Shown here piece after piece: positions 1-9,792 of a DNA stretch of 64,000 bases (position 1 is the stretch's first letter; every line of letters starts with the position of its first letter). Under the pieces are notes generated by a model. The model searched no databases. It saw only the letters and a list, made by a program, of their open reading frames with translations, and had not been told where the DNA came from. Position numbers and translations under genes: made by a program. The stretch is from Paracoccaceae bacterium (GTDB lineage: Bacteria > Pseudomonadota > Alphaproteobacteria > Rhodobacterales > Rhodobacteraceae), in NCBI GenBank assembly GCA_016778765.1, contig JADHOV010000010.1, forward strand, positions 1 through 64,000, written 5' to 3'.

Positions 1-38
1 TTTTAAGTCTCTTGTGTCTACCATTCCACCACGTGGGC
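1..38 (-). tRNA. tRNA-Leu(UAA), 5' part only
   Basis: Read on the minus strand from position 38, the sequence gives an acceptor strand GCCCACG, a T8-G9 step, a D-arm with TGGTAGAC, and an anticodon stem AGAGA followed by loop CTTAAAA. The loop holds anticodon TAA, so this is tRNA-Leu(UAA). The window edge cuts it just inside the anticodon loop; variable arm, T-arm and 3' end lie outside. It is the only convincing tRNA in the window. Confidence 0.85.
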
Positions 39-438
39 AGGAACCAGATTTTCAAACATGCCGTTACTTTAAGTTTCAACCACCAAACCGTATCAGTTTT
101 ACGCCCATCGGCTGTTTTTTCATCCAGAGCGCAGCATTTTCGCTCGCATCATACCTCAAAGAACCACAGTTTTTTGTCGAGCCAAACGCTGCCACCTGTT
201 ACTTGTGAAAACGATAAGCTCAACCACTGTGCTATCAAGGTAACCGCGACGGGTAAAGTACCTTTTATGCTGGAAATGACAATAAACGCCGCGACGCCGT
301 TAAAATAATTTAACCACGTCAGGTTGGCCACAACTCGATAATTTCAGAGGCTTGCTGCTACGGCCCAGCCTGCAATCTGCACCAGTATGAGGCGGCCGAT
401 TAAAACTGCCAAAGGCACGGGTCAAGCACTAGAAAATT
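39..438. other. intergenic region without a supported gene
   Basis: About 400 bases separate the tRNA from the csaA-like gene. The longest reading frame that looks at all protein-like is on the minus strand at 149-331: GTG start, 60 residues, hydrophobic middle. It has no ribosome binding site and no recognisable domain, and an in-frame stop lies a few codons upstream. It could be a remnant of a decayed membrane protein gene, but I do not call it. The tRNA-Leu promoter must lie near its right-hand border. Confidence 0.5.
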
Positions 439-777
439 TTAATGCAACCGCGAACCAAGCGGCACCGCGCGATCTGGGCCCACTAACACAATACCGCCAT
501 CATCGCCGGAGACCCCCAGCACCAAAACTTCGGACATAAAGCGCCCAATCTGGCGTGGCGGAAAATTGACCACCGCCAATATCTGCTTCCCAACCAACTG
601 ATCAGGCTCATAATTCTGGGTGATTTGCGCTGAACTTTTCTTCACACCCAGTTCAGCACCAAAATCGATCCACAGTTTAATCGCGGGTTTACGCGCTTCG
701 GGATAGGGCGCCGCATCAACGATGCGTCCCAGCCGAATATCAAACTTGGTAAAATCGTCAAAGGAAATTTCAGCCAT
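439..777 (-). CDS. CsaA-like tRNA-binding domain protein
   Basis: A 112-residue protein consisting almost entirely of one tRNA-binding (EMAP/CsaA type OB-fold) domain. The start MAEISFDDFTKFDIRLGRI and the later VNFPPRQIGRFMSEVLVLG stretch are typical of the CsaA family, whose members are about 110 residues and act as homodimers. The family binds tRNA-like RNA and was proposed as an export chaperone in Bacillus; its role in alphaproteobacteria is not settled. The start overlaps the end of proC by eight bases on the same strand, so the two are probably translationally coupled. The assignment to family is secure; the function is inferred. Confidence 0.88.
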   Translation of the reverse strand: MAEISFDDFTKFDIRLGRIVDAAPYPEARKPAIKLWIDFGAELGVKKSSAQITQNYEPDQLVGKQILAVVNFPPRQIGRFMSEVLVLGVSGDDGGIVLVGPDRAVPLGSRLH

Positions 778-1585
778 TGGCCAAATCTCGCGAACGATTT
801 GCAGCGGCGGCCACGGTTTCGCGTATCAAGGCATCAAGCCCGCCTTTGGCTTGCATCAAAACCTCGAGACCGGCTTGCGTAGTGCCATTGGGGCTGGTGA
901 CATTGATCCGCAATTGCTCGGGTGGTTCCTGCGATATGGCGGCCAAAGCTCCGGCGCCGGCCACTGTCGCCTTGGCCAATTGCATTGCTACATCTTCGCC
1001 AAGCCCTTGTGCACGGGCCGCCGCAGCCAAACAATCGATCATATAAAACACATAGGCCGGGCCAGAGCCTGACACACCCGTCACCGCGTCCATCTGCGCT
1101 TCATGCTCTAGGCGAAGGGTCTGACCAATGGCGCCCAAAAGGCCTTCGGCCAATACTAAGTGACGTTCTTCGATCAGGCGATTTCCCGATAATGCCGTAA
1201 TGCCTTGCTTAATCGCGGCTGGCGTGTTTGGCATTGCCCGAATAATGGGAGCGTGTGGCCCCAATATCGCTTCAAAACTGGCAATTGTAATGCCCGCAGC
1301 GATTGATAAAAACAAAGTGTTTCCATTTCCAAATCTCGACATTTGAGGCAAAGCCGCTTGCATCAATTGGGGCTTTACCGCCACCAAAACCAACGCCGGA
1401 TCAGACGGAAGAGCGGCATTCAAATGTATATCTTGCACTTGAAGCCACGCCGAGGGATGCGGGTCTATTACCCAAACGGACTGAGCTGGAAGCCCTGAAC
1501 TCAGCCACCCTTCCAGCATCGCTGACCCCATTTTCCCGCAGCCAAGCAGCACCAAGCCACGCTGCGCAATATCAGAAAAATCCAT
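770..1585 (-). CDS. proC: pyrroline-5-carboxylate reductase ProC
   Basis: A 271-residue enzyme for the last step of proline synthesis, reduction of pyrroline-5-carboxylate with NAD(P)H in the cytoplasm. The N-terminal Rossmann motif LLGCGKMGSAM (about residues 11-21) and the C-terminal signature region VTSPNGTTQAGLEVL are both present. I start at the ATG at 1585 because a strong purine-rich ribosome binding site (AGGGGGG) precedes it and the nucleotide-binding motif then lies at the expected distance. The frame is open further upstream, but that would overlap the YbjN gene and add about 50 unrelated residues. Downstream it overlaps the csaA-like gene. Confidence 0.93.
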   Translation of the reverse strand: MDFSDIAQRGLVLLGCGKMGSAMLEGWLSSGLPAQSVWVIDPHPSAWLQVQDIHLNAALPSDPALVLVAVKPQLMQAALPQMSRFGNGNTLFLSIAAGITIASFEAILGPHAPIIRAMPNTPAAIKQGITALSGNRLIEERHLVLAEGLLGAIGQTLRLEHEAQMDAVTGVSGSGPAYVFYMIDCLAAAARAQGLGEDVAMQLAKATVAGAGALAAISQEPPEQLRINVTSPNGTTQAGLEVLMQAKGGLDALIRETVAAAANRSRDLANG

Positions 1586-1625
1586 AGCCCCCCCTATGGG
1601 CACTTTGCCCAAATACAGGGAAAGT

Positions 1626-2126
1626 TTAGGCCCGCCCGTACGCCTCTGCAATAGCCACTTGCATCGCATCTTTCGCCGAATGATCGCCATAAACGACCAA
1701 TTGAAAGGCTGGGTAATACCGCTCGGACGTGGCAACTGCTGACGAAATTAATGTGCTTATTTGATCTGCGCTGGCGACTTGCCCGCCAGACAATAACAAG
1801 CCATAGCGATAAACCATCAAAGATTGCTCGGTCCAATAGGTGAAAGCGCCGGCCCAGCATTGATCGTTGATTTCGTTCAAAGCTTCGAATAAAACACCAT
1901 GTTTATGCGCGGGCGGTTCCATCTCGAAAGTGCACACCATGCGCAAGGTTTCATCATAAGCCGACCAGGCCAACGTGATGGAATAAGTCCGCCAGCGCCC
2001 TTCAACAGCCATCGCGATTTGATCCTCTGCAATGCGATCGAAATCCCAAGCTTTATGCTCTGCGATATTTTCAACAATATCGATTGGATGGATATCTTCT
2101 TCAAGAAAACTCTCGGTCAATGCCAT
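1626..2126 (-). CDS. YbjN domain-containing protein
   Basis: A 166-residue soluble protein matching the YbjN (bacterial sensory transduction regulator-like) family in length and layout: an acidic N-terminal helix with HPIDIVENIAEH, a beta-rich middle (RWRTYSITLAW) and the FEALNEINDQCWAGAF helix. Alphaproteobacterial members are commonly found directly upstream of proC, as here. The gap to proC is about 40 bases. In enterobacteria YbjN has been linked to motility and stress, but no enzyme activity is known. A GGTGGCGC tract lies before the ATG. The family call is good; the function is unknown. Confidence 0.85.
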   Translation of the reverse strand: MALTESFLEEDIHPIDIVENIAEHKAWDFDRIAEDQIAMAVEGRWRTYSITLAWSAYDETLRMVCTFEMEPPAHKHGVLFEALNEINDQCWAGAFTYWTEQSLMVYRYGLLLSGGQVASADQISTLISSAVATSERYYPAFQLVVYGDHSAKDAMQVAIAEAYGRA

Positions 2127-2424
2127 AGCGCCACCTCTTACGTTTTTAGTGGGGGGGATATGGCAGTATCCCTACCACTTGGTGCCTGCTCTACAGAGTG
2201 CTGCCGATTGCTACACCCCTACTACATATGGTTATATGGATTGACCTTCCTGTAAAGCTAAATCTTTCCAGTGCCTACAATAAGTTGTGGATATCTTGAT
2301 TATGCCTACGACATAGGCGGATATCAGCCGCTGTTATATCGCAAAAATAAAGCTGGTTCCAAAAGGAACCAGCCGCATATTTCTGCTTAATCGGGTTCAG
2401 AAAACCGCGCAGCGTCTTGAGAAT
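2127..2424. other. intergenic region: ybjN promoter side and ubiK terminator
   Basis: About 300 bases between ybjN (reading left) and ubiK (also reading left). It holds the rho-independent terminator of ubiK, listed separately, and probably the promoter of the ybjN-proC-csaA operon in the AT-rich part at 2220-2300. No reading frame here resembles a protein. Confidence 0.5.
2352..2373 (-). terminator. rho-independent terminator after ubiK
   Basis: A perfect 9-bp stem (GCTGGTTCC / GGAACCAGC) with loop AAAA. On the minus strand it is followed by a T-rich tail (TTTATTTTT, complement of 2342-2350). It lies about 50 bases beyond the ubiK stop in the direction of ubiK transcription, so it ends that transcript and separates ubiK from ybjN. 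Confidence 0.85.
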
Positions 2425-2667
2425 TTATTTTCCCTGCTCCAACGCTTCGAGCCGCGCAGCCAGTTCGGCATTTTCTTCACGCGCTTTGCGCGCCATAGCC
2501 TGCACCGCATCAAATTCCTCACGGGTGACAAAATCACGATCAGCCAACCAACGATCAATCATTGACTTCATCGCCGTTTCAGCTTCTTCGCGCGCACCCT
2601 GTGCCACCCCCATCGCGTTGGTCATAAGTTGAGAAATATCGTCAAACATTTTATTTCTGGTTTGCAT
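2425..2667 (-). CDS. ubiK: UbiK-family ubiquinone biosynthesis accessory factor
   Basis: An 80-residue protein of the BMFP/UbiK family: short, charged, mostly helical. An N-terminal amphipathic segment with DDISQLMTNAMG is followed by a C-terminal coiled coil (REEFDAVQAMARKAREENAEL) of trimeric type. In E. coli UbiK helps the ubiquinone biosynthesis complex and contacts UbiJ and membranes. The start at 2667 is backed by an AAGGAGTG ribosome binding site five to six bases upstream. It is transcribed divergently from lgt and ends in a strong terminator. Confidence 0.85.
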   Translation of the reverse strand: MQTRNKMFDDISQLMTNAMGVAQGAREEAETAMKSMIDRWLADRDFVTREEFDAVQAMARKAREENAELAARLEALEQGK

Positions 2668-2772
2668 TGGACACTCCTTCGTTACACTTACCTCCTATAT
2701 GGGGCTTTCCACGCATAGTCTCAAGCACCAGTTTACATTCTGCAGCGTTCATGAGATCGCTAGAGAGGCAAA

Positions 2773-3648
2773 ATGATTATATTTCCTGATATCTCTCCTG
2801 AGATTTTCTCAATCTCTGTTTTCGGATTGTCCTTCTCCGTTCGTTGGTATGCTCTGTCCTATATTGTAGGTATTTTATTAGCTTGGCGCATGGCGCTTGT
2901 CGCGTTGCGCCGTGCAGAGCTTTGGCCCAAAAACCTTGCGCCAATGGCCGCTCGGGATTTTGAAGACCTGCTAACCTGGATGATCCTTGGCATCTTACTG
3001 GGGGGACGCTTGGGTTATGTGCTGTTTTATCAGCCCGCATATTATCTGGCACACCCGTTTGAAATTGTAATGATCTGGACGGGTGGCATGGCCTTTCACG
3101 GGGGCTTGCTGGGGGTCGTAATCGCGGCGTTTTTTTACTTTCGGCGCAATCTTGTTCCTTATGCAAGCGGCGCGGATGTGATCGCCCTATCCACGCCAAT
3201 GGGGCTTTTGCTTGGGCGCTTGGCAAATTTTATAAATGCCGAGCTCTGGGGGCGGCCTACAGATCTGCCATGGGGGGTGGTGTTTCCCGGCCAGGCCGCA
3301 CAAGCCTGTGGCCAAGCCGTGGGCCTCTGCGCGCGCCATCCCTCGCAACTTTATGAAGCGGCGCTTGAGGGCTTGTTGCTGGGCGTGGTGTTGGCCGTGA
3401 TGGCGTTTCGCTATAACGCGCTGAAGCGCCCCGGCTTGATCACTGGCGCTTTCTTTACAATATACGGGCTGTCGCGCTGCCTTGTTGAATTGGTGCGCCA
3501 GCCCGATGCGCAGTTTCAAAGCCCCGAAAATCCTTTGGGATATGCGCTGAACTTTGACGGCTTTGGGCTTACGATGGGGCAGCTTTTATCACTTCCGATG
3601 GCTCTTTTGGGCATGGCTTTGATGCTGCGGGCTTTTCGCAAATCATGA
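2773..3648 (+). CDS. lgt: prolipoprotein diacylglyceryl transferase Lgt
   Basis: A 291-residue polytopic inner-membrane enzyme that moves diacylglycerol from phosphatidylglycerol to the lipobox cysteine of prolipoproteins. Seen here: several hydrophobic segments, the HGGLLG motif (about residue 115), the Lgt signature GRLANFINAELWGRPT (about 152-167) and the conserved RHPSQLYEA stretch. A GAGAGG sequence precedes the ATG. The stop overlaps the start of the methyltransferase gene by four bases (ATGA), so lgt heads a tightly coupled three-gene operon. One client visible in the window is the LpoA-like lipoprotein at 26.3 kb. Confidence 0.96.
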   Translation: MIIFPDISPEIFSISVFGLSFSVRWYALSYIVGILLAWRMALVALRRAELWPKNLAPMAARDFEDLLTWMILGILLGGRLGYVLFYQPAYYLAHPFEIVMIWTGGMAFHGGLLGVVIAAFFYFRRNLVPYASGADVIALSTPMGLLLGRLANFINAELWGRPTDLPWGVVFPGQAAQACGQAVGLCARHPSQLYEAALEGLLLGVVLAVMAFRYNALKRPGLITGAFFTIYGLSRCLVELVRQPDAQFQSPENPLGYALNFDGFGLTMGQLLSLPMALLGMALMLRAFRKS

Positions 3649-4709
3649 CTGCGCTTGCACCAGTTCTTAAACAGCGCATCGCGCAAACCGGCCCCATTGC
3701 GATAAGCGAATATATGCAGACCTGTTTGCTGCATCCCAAGCATGGCTATTACACGACCCAAGCGGTTTTCGGCCGGCAAGGCGATTTCGTGACGGCGCCT
3801 GAAATTAGCCAAATGTTCGGCGAATTATTGGGCCTCTGCTTGGCACAAACCTGGCAGGATCAAGGGCGTCCCGACCGCTTTATCCTGTTAGAAATGGGCC
3901 CCGGGCGCGGCACATTAATGGCAGATATTTTGCATGCCACGCGCAATATTGATGGATTTCATGCCGCTGCCCAAATTAATCTACTGGAAGCCTCGCCTCA
4001 ACTGCGCGCCATGCAAAAGGAAAAACTGCACCCGTTTCACCCGGCCTGGATTGAGCAGGTTGTAGATCTTCCAAATCTTCCAATTTTCTGTATCGCCAAT
4101 GAATTTTTTGACGCGCTTCCCATCCGGCAATTCCAATTCGAGGCCACAGGCTGGCACGAACGCCTGATCGGGTTGAGGGATGGGGCGTTTCACATTGGCC
4201 TGACCAGCGCGCCTACCCCCCTTCCTGCATTAGACCATAGGTTTGGCGAAATTCAAATTGGCGATATCGTTGAACTAAATACCGGCGGCCAGGCGATTGC
4301 CAAACAACTTGGACAACATATAGAAGCGCAGGGCGGGGCCGCTTTGCTGATCGATTATGGCGATTGGGAAACTTTGGGGGATACGCTGCAAGCCGTCTAC
4401 GAACATGGCATAACCGAGTTTTTAAGCGCACCCGGATTGGCGGATCTTTCCGCGCATGTCGATTTTGCGGCTTTGGTATCGAACCTTGCCTGCAAACACA
4501 GCCGGCTGACCCCGCAAGGCGTTCTGCTCGAGCGTCTAGGAATAACCGCCCGGGCGCAAGCTTTGGCCAAACGCTTGAGCGGCATGGCGCTTGATCAACA
4601 TATCGCAGCGCATAAGCGCTTAACCCATCCTGCAGAAATGGGAAACCTATTTAAAGCGATCGCGCTATATCCATCTGCAACCCGCGCGCCTGCAGGATTC
4701 ACTGAATGA
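3645..4709 (+). CDS. MidA/NDUFAF7-family SAM-dependent methyltransferase
   Basis: A 354-residue class I SAM-dependent methyltransferase of the MidA/NDUFAF7 (old DUF185) family. The N-terminal block with GDFVTAPEISQMFGELLG and the SAM-binding motif LEMGPGRGTLMADILHA are clear, as is the later IANEFFDALPIRQF stretch. The mitochondrial homologue methylates a complex I subunit arginine, so a similar role in complex I assembly is a reasonable inference for an alphaproteobacterium. It overlaps lgt by four bases upstream and pgeF by four bases downstream, a conserved arrangement in Rhodobacteraceae to my knowledge. Confidence 0.9.
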   Translation: MTALAPVLKQRIAQTGPIAISEYMQTCLLHPKHGYYTTQAVFGRQGDFVTAPEISQMFGELLGLCLAQTWQDQGRPDRFILLEMGPGRGTLMADILHATRNIDGFHAAAQINLLEASPQLRAMQKEKLHPFHPAWIEQVVDLPNLPIFCIANEFFDALPIRQFQFEATGWHERLIGLRDGAFHIGLTSAPTPLPALDHRFGEIQIGDIVELNTGGQAIAKQLGQHIEAQGGAALLIDYGDWETLGDTLQAVYEHGITEFLSAPGLADLSAHVDFAALVSNLACKHSRLTPQGVLLERLGITARAQALAKRLSGMALDQHIAAHKRLTHPAEMGNLFKAIALYPSATRAPAGFTE

Positions 4710-5467
4710 ATTTGAAACGCCTAACATCCCCGCTTTTATCAACGGTAAATCACGGGTTTTATACGCGGCTTGGCGGCGCCTCTTCTGGTATTTTTGAAGG
4801 GCTGAACTGCGGCACCGGATCTTCGGATCAAGCTAAAAGCGTACAGATCAACCGACGCCGCGTGGCAGAAGATATGGGCGGTGATTTAAGCGATCTTGTC
4901 ACAGTTTACCAAACCCATTCCGCAACCGCGCTGACAATCACCTTAGCCAGAACCCCAGAAACCGCAGCAGATGCCATGGTTTGCGCATCGCCCAATATCA
5001 CCTTGGCTGTGCTGACCGCCGATTGCCAACCCGTGCTGTTTGCCGACCCCAATGCCAAAGTCATTGGGGCTGCCCATGCCGGCTGGCGCGGCGCTTTGAA
5101 CGGTGTGCTGGAGGCCACAATCGATGCTATGGAGGAGTTGGGCGCACAGCGCGAAAACATTCTCGGGGTGATCGGGCCCTGCATCAGCCAGCCTGCTTAT
5201 GAGGTCGGTCAAGACTTTATCGAACGCTTCTTAGAAGCAAGCCCCGATAACCACTGCTTTTTTAGCAACGCCAAATCCCCTGAGAAATATCTATTCAACC
5301 TGCCAAGCTACGGACTTTTCAGAATGCGAAAAGCGGGAATAAAAGCAGCTGAATGGACGCAATATTGTACCTATTCAGACCCGAAACACTTTTTTTCATA
5401 TCGGCGTGCCACGCATGAGAAACAGGCGGATTACGGGCGTTTGATTTCCACCATCCGGCTTTCTTGA
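4706..5467 (+). CDS. pgeF: PgeF/YfiH-family protein (peptidoglycan editing / purine nucleoside phosphorylase)
   Basis: A 253-residue protein of the multicopper-oxidase-like YfiH family (laccase domain DUF152). The zinc/copper-binding signature is present: LTADCQPVLFAD (Cys) and AAHAGWRGALNGVLE (His), followed by IGPCISQPAYEVG and SYRRATHE. E. coli PgeF removes wrong amino acids from peptidoglycan precursors; other family members act as purine nucleoside phosphorylases or adenosine deaminases. I cannot tell which applies. Last gene of the lgt operon, joined by an ATGA overlap, and convergent with lrp. Confidence 0.9.
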   Translation: MNLKRLTSPLLSTVNHGFYTRLGGASSGIFEGLNCGTGSSDQAKSVQINRRRVAEDMGGDLSDLVTVYQTHSATALTITLARTPETAADAMVCASPNITLAVLTADCQPVLFADPNAKVIGAAHAGWRGALNGVLEATIDAMEELGAQRENILGVIGPCISQPAYEVGQDFIERFLEASPDNHCFFSNAKSPEKYLFNLPSYGLFRMRKAGIKAAEWTQYCTYSDPKHFFSYRRATHEKQADYGRLISTIRLS

Positions 5468-5485
5468 ACACACACCGCGTCTTTC

Positions 5486-5506
5486 AAAGCGGCGTTACGC
5501 TTTTTT
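5486..5506 (+). terminator. possible terminator after pgeF
   Basis: AAAGCG and CGCTTT pair around a six-base loop, and the run of six T at 5501-5506 follows on the plus strand. It lies 20 bases after the pgeF stop and overlaps the last codons of the convergent lrp gene. The stem is short, so this is a modest call. Confidence 0.4.
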
Positions 5507-5995
5507 GGCCAATCGCTCTTCTAGAACGTCAAAGGGTACGCCAGGTTCTTCCTTGGCGCCTCGAATAACCAAGGATGTTTTAACGCTTCCCACATTCTCT
5601 GCGGTGAGCAAATCCGAGGTCAGAAATGTTTGAAAGCTGCTCAGATCAGGAGCAACGCATTTAAGCATGAAATCTACTTCGCCGTTCAGCATATGACATT
5701 CGCGCACCAACGGCCAGTCAACGCAGCGATCTTCAAAAGCCCGTAGATCTGCTTCTGCCTGGCTTTGCAGCCCTACCATGGCAAAAACTTGAACTTCAAA
5801 GCCCAATTGCCGGCTGTCAACTTTGGCATGATAACCTTGAACAAAGCCCTGATCTTCCAATGCGCGCACGCGGCGCAAACATGGCGGCGCCGAAATTCCA
5901 ACGCGGCGTGCCAACTCTACATTCGTCATTCGGCCATCGGCCTGCAACTCAGCCAAAATGAGCCTATCAATAGGGTCTAAACGGGTTAACGGCAT
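5495..5995 (-). CDS. Lrp/AsnC-family transcriptional regulator
   Basis: A 166-residue regulator with an N-terminal AsnC-type helix-turn-helix (LDPIDRLILAELQADGRM then NVELARRVGISAPPCLRRV, about residues 5-45) and a C-terminal RAM/ACT-like effector domain. It is divergent from trxB across about 195 bases, a pairing frequent in Roseobacter-group genomes. Family members respond to amino acids and often control themselves and the divergent neighbour, so trxB is a plausible target. The intergenic region contains paired TTCCGA/TCGGAA arms (6157-6185), but I cannot show that they are its operator. Specific ligand unknown. Confidence 0.9.
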   Translation of the reverse strand: MPLTRLDPIDRLILAELQADGRMTNVELARRVGISAPPCLRRVRALEDQGFVQGYHAKVDSRQLGFEVQVFAMVGLQSQAEADLRAFEDRCVDWPLVRECHMLNGEVDFMLKCVAPDLSSFQTFLTSDLLTAENVGSVKTSLVIRGAKEEPGVPFDVLEERLAKKA

Positions 5996-6139
5996 TTAAA
6001 TTCTCCACAAGCTGCGTAATTCTTACAGCAAGCAAGCTCTATGCGCAATAATATTTCAAAAAACCGCAAGATTATTCCAACTCTTTAAATTATTGGTAAC
6101 AGCGAGAGTTTTAAATATCTTGGGGGTTTTCCAGCCTAA

Positions 6140-7132
<993 letters not shown>

Positions 7133-7373
7133 AATACTCCGCTTAGATTATGATATGACGCAAAGCGTGGCTCGATATCTGAACCTCAACTCTGCGCGTC
7201 AAAACGCGTATTACCGCTTGGCAATGAATATATAACGGGGCCTTGCCACGGCAAAATCGCCTGTCATAGGCCCAGCATGATCGCTTGCCTGATCTTCAAC
7301 ACATCTACATAAAAAGCTGAGACGCGTGATTTCGCGTTGTCTTAGCGCCGCAAATCAACCCTCAACGCTGCGC

Positions 7374-7793
7374 CTATTTTCTCGCTTTGTGAATTTTAAT
7401 CTTTTGCACAACGGTTTCAGGTTGATTTTGCGTTAAATCAATATGCAGCAAACCATTTTCCATGAGCGCTTCGCCCACATCCACACCGTCGGCCAAAACA
7501 AAACTGCGTTGAAACTGCCGCGCCCCGATCCCGCGATGCAAAAACACCCGCGCGTCGCTTGTCTCTTGCTGCCGCCCCCGAATAAGCAATTGGCGATCCT
7601 CAAGCGTGATCGATAAATCTTCCTCGCGAAACCCCGCAACGGCAAGCGTAATCCGATACGAGCTGGCCGAGGTTTGCTCAATATTAAAAGGCGGATATCC
7701 TTCATTTCCAGATTTCGCCGCGCGCTCAAGCAAGCGTTCCAGCTGCTCAAACCCCAGCATATGCGGATAAGACCCCAAATTTAATTTTGCCAT
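7374..7793 (-). CDS. Hsp20/alpha-crystallin small heat-shock protein
   Basis: A 139-residue small heat-shock chaperone. The alpha-crystallin domain covers about residues 35-130, with YPPFNIEQTS at its start and the RGIGARQFQRSFVLADGV segment typical of IbpA-like proteobacterial members. It holds unfolding proteins for later refolding. I start at the ATG at 7793, which has an AAAAGGA ribosome binding site; the frame is open about 90 codons further but that part has no family resemblance. A sigma-32-like promoter lies upstream, and an RpoH gene is in the same window. Confidence 0.92.
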   Translation of the reverse strand: MAKLNLGSYPHMLGFEQLERLLERAAKSGNEGYPPFNIEQTSASSYRITLAVAGFREEDLSITLEDRQLLIRGRQQETSDARVFLHRGIGARQFQRSFVLADGVDVGEALMENGLLHIDLTQNQPETVVQKIKIHKARK

Positions 7794-7856
7794 CGACACG
7801 TCCTTTTTAGAAGCGACAGTCCGTAAAAAGCCCCAATCTGGCGGCTCTTGCGGTAG

Positions 7857-7887
7857 ATATGGGAAACCAAAATGATAAAGACAAGGG
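7857..7887 (-). promoter_or_regulatory. probable RpoH (sigma-32) promoter of the Hsp20 gene
   Basis: On the minus strand, CCCTTGTC (complement of 7880-7887) and TCCCATAT (complement of 7857-7864) are 15 bases apart. They match the heat-shock -35 (CCCTTGAA) and -10 (CCCCATNT) elements with few differences. The site lies about 65 bases upstream of the Hsp20 start. It was found by eye; the family of the gene supports it. Confidence 0.5.
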
Positions 7888-7944
7888 CTTTGCAGCCCAA
7901 CGCCTTTCCGGTAAACTAGAAACGTAACAAGCCAGTAGATGTGA

Positions 7945-8169
7945 ATGATCAATACCAGCGACCCCGCCTTAGAAAATGAAGAGGTTTTACAGATCCAATT
8001 GGCGGTGTTTAAACGCGAACACCGCGATCTGGATGATGCGATCAGCGCTCTGGTTGAGAAGGGCACCGCAGATCAACTGACCCTGCAGCGGCTCAAGAAA
8101 AGAAAATTGGCGCTAAAAGATAAAATATCGCGTTTAGAGGACCGTTTGACCCCTGACATTATTGCCTAA
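7945..8169 (+). CDS. YdcH-family (DUF465) small protein
   Basis: A 74-residue, strongly charged helical protein of the YdcH/DUF465 family. It contains [16 protein letters not shown] (about residues 21-36) and the family-typical [17 protein letters not shown] near the C-terminus, which predicts a helical hairpin or coiled coil. No function is established. It is divergent from the Hsp20 gene and lies just before purE, from which it is separated by about 45 bases. Confidence 0.85.
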   Translation: MINTSDPALENEEVLQIQLAVFKREHRDLDDAISALVEKGTADQLTLQRLKKRKLALKDKISRLEDRLTPDIIA

Positions 8170-8215
8170 ACTTGGGCAATCCTTATACTGCGTGTTTGAA
8201 GCCAAGGATCAAAGA

Positions 8216-8704
8216 ATGACACAGCCGGACATCGGAATAATTATAGGCAGCCAATCAGATTGGCCAACCCTGCGCAACGCTGCCGAAATTTTGGATGATT
8301 TACATCTTCCCTATGAAACCAAAATCGTATCGGCCCATCGCACCCCAGACCGTTTGTGGACCTATGGTAAAACCGCGATCGATCGGGGTTTAAAGGTGAT
8401 TATTGCCGGCGCTGGTGGGGCAGCGCATTTGCCTGGCATGATGGCGTCAAAAACCCCGTTGCCGGTGATTGGCGTCCCGATACAAACGAAAGCCTTATCC
8501 GGTGTGGATAGCCTCTATTCGATCGTCCAAATGCCAAAAGGCTTTCCCGTAGCCACGATGGCGATTGGGGCTGCAGGGGCTCAAAACGCGGGGCTGATGG
8601 CCGCTGCAATTTTGGCCTTAAGCGATCCGGAGCTTGCGGCGCGTTTGGCGCAGTGGCGCGCCAAGCTCACCGCTTCAATCGCGGATGAGCCCGTTGATGA
8701 ATGA
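8216..8704 (+). CDS. purE: N5-carboxyaminoimidazole ribonucleotide mutase PurE
   Basis: A 162-residue class I PurE that converts N5-CAIR to CAIR in purine synthesis. The start [12 protein letters not shown] and the conserved [11 protein letters not shown] (catalytic His) and [12 protein letters not shown] motifs are all present. I start at the ATG at 8216, where AAGGATCAAAG serves as ribosome binding site, rather than 18 codons upstream. The stop overlaps the purK start, so PurE and PurK are coupled. Confidence 0.96.
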   Translation: MTQPDIGIIIGSQSDWPTLRNAAEILDDLHLPYETKIVSAHRTPDRLWTYGKTAIDRGLKVIIAGAGGAAHLPGMMASKTPLPVIGVPIQTKALSGVDSLYSIVQMPKGFPVATMAIGAAGAQNAGLMAAAILALSDPELAARLAQWRAKLTASIADEPVDE

Positions 8705-9770
8705 ACCTTTAAAAACGGGCGCCGTGATCGGTATCTTGGGCGGCGGACAATTGGGCCGGATGCTGTGTATTGCCGCCAGTAGATTAGGGCTTCGTGGCCA
8801 TATTTTTGATCCATCTTCCGCGCCCCCCGCCGCCGATGTGGCTTACGCCACCACCAGCGCCGCCTATGAGGATGAAGATGCGTTGCGCCGTTTTGCGGCC
8901 GAGGTTGATGTGATCACCTATGAGTTTGAAAATATCCCCACATCGGCTTTGGATATTTTAGAAAATCTTCGCCCAATTCGACCCGGCCGTGAAGCCTTGC
9001 GCATTTCCCAAGACCGATTGACGGAAAAAGACTTCCTGACGGGCTTGGGATTGAAAACAGCCCCCTATCGCGCAGTTGACACGCGCCAAGACCTGACCGA
9101 AGCCGTGGACGCGCTGGGGCTGCCCGCCATGTTGAAAACCCGGCGCTTTGGCTATGATGGCAAAGGTCAAGCGCGCTTATCCACCCAAGAAGATCAGGCC
9201 ACGGCAATCGCCGACATGGCCGGGCAAGCGGCAGTTTTAGAAGGCTTCATTTCCTTTTCAAAAGAAATTTCAATTATTGGCGCGCGCAACAGTGCTGGTG
9301 ATGTGGCGTGCTTTGATCCGGGCGAAAACATCCATCAAGCGGGGATTTTGCGCACGACCACCGTACCGGCGCAAATCAACGCCACCCAGCGGATGGATGC
9401 GGTGCTTTTGGCCGCGCAAATTATGAATGCGCTGGATTATGTAGGCGTTATGGGCGTTGAGCTTTTCATCACTGGGCAGGGTTTAATCGTCAATGAAATC
9501 GCGCCACGGGTTCATAATTCGGGGCATTGGACGCAAAATGGCTGCGCGGTTGATCAGTTTGAACAGCATATACGCGCCATCGCAAATTGGCCGCTGGCTG
9601 ATGGCAGCCGGCATAGCGATGTCACGATGACAAATTTGATCGGAGATGATCTTGACGCGCTTGAAGCCCTTTCTTCGCAAGCCGGCACCGCGCTGCATTT
9701 ATATGGCAAAGCCGAGATAAAACCGGGCCGCAAAATGGGTCATTATAACAGCGTGCGGCCGAAAAGCTAA
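8697..9770 (+). CDS. purK: 5-(carboxyamino)imidazole ribonucleotide synthase PurK
   Basis: A 357-residue ATP-grasp enzyme that makes N5-CAIR from AIR, bicarbonate and ATP, supplying PurE. Seen: the N-terminal glycine-rich [17 protein letters not shown], the ATP-grasp stretch with [12 protein letters not shown], and the C-terminal active-site block [19 protein letters not shown]. The start at 8697 overlaps the last codons of purE. Length is usual for the family. It is convergent with phnM, with only about 20 bases between stops and no clear terminator. Confidence 0.96.
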   Translation: MNEPLKTGAVIGILGGGQLGRMLCIAASRLGLRGHIFDPSSAPPAADVAYATTSAAYEDEDALRRFAAEVDVITYEFENIPTSALDILENLRPIRPGREALRISQDRLTEKDFLTGLGLKTAPYRAVDTRQDLTEAVDALGLPAMLKTRRFGYDGKGQARLSTQEDQATAIADMAGQAAVLEGFISFSKEISIIGARNSAGDVACFDPGENIHQAGILRTTTVPAQINATQRMDAVLLAAQIMNALDYVGVMGVELFITGQGLIVNEIAPRVHNSGHWTQNGCAVDQFEQHIRAIANWPLADGSRHSDVTMTNLIGDDLDALEALSSQAGTALHLYGKAEIKPGRKMGHYNSVRPKS

Positions 9771-9792
9771 CGCGCAGACCGGCGAAAGGCCG

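Noticed and set aside
149-331. 60-residue hydrophobic minus-strand frame
   Set aside because: GTG start without ribosome site, upstream stop close by, no domain recognised.
7316-7346. hairpin GCTGAGAC...GTCTTAGC between trxB and the Hsp20 gene
   Set aside because: Stem needs a three-base bulge and has no T-run, so it is not called as a terminator.
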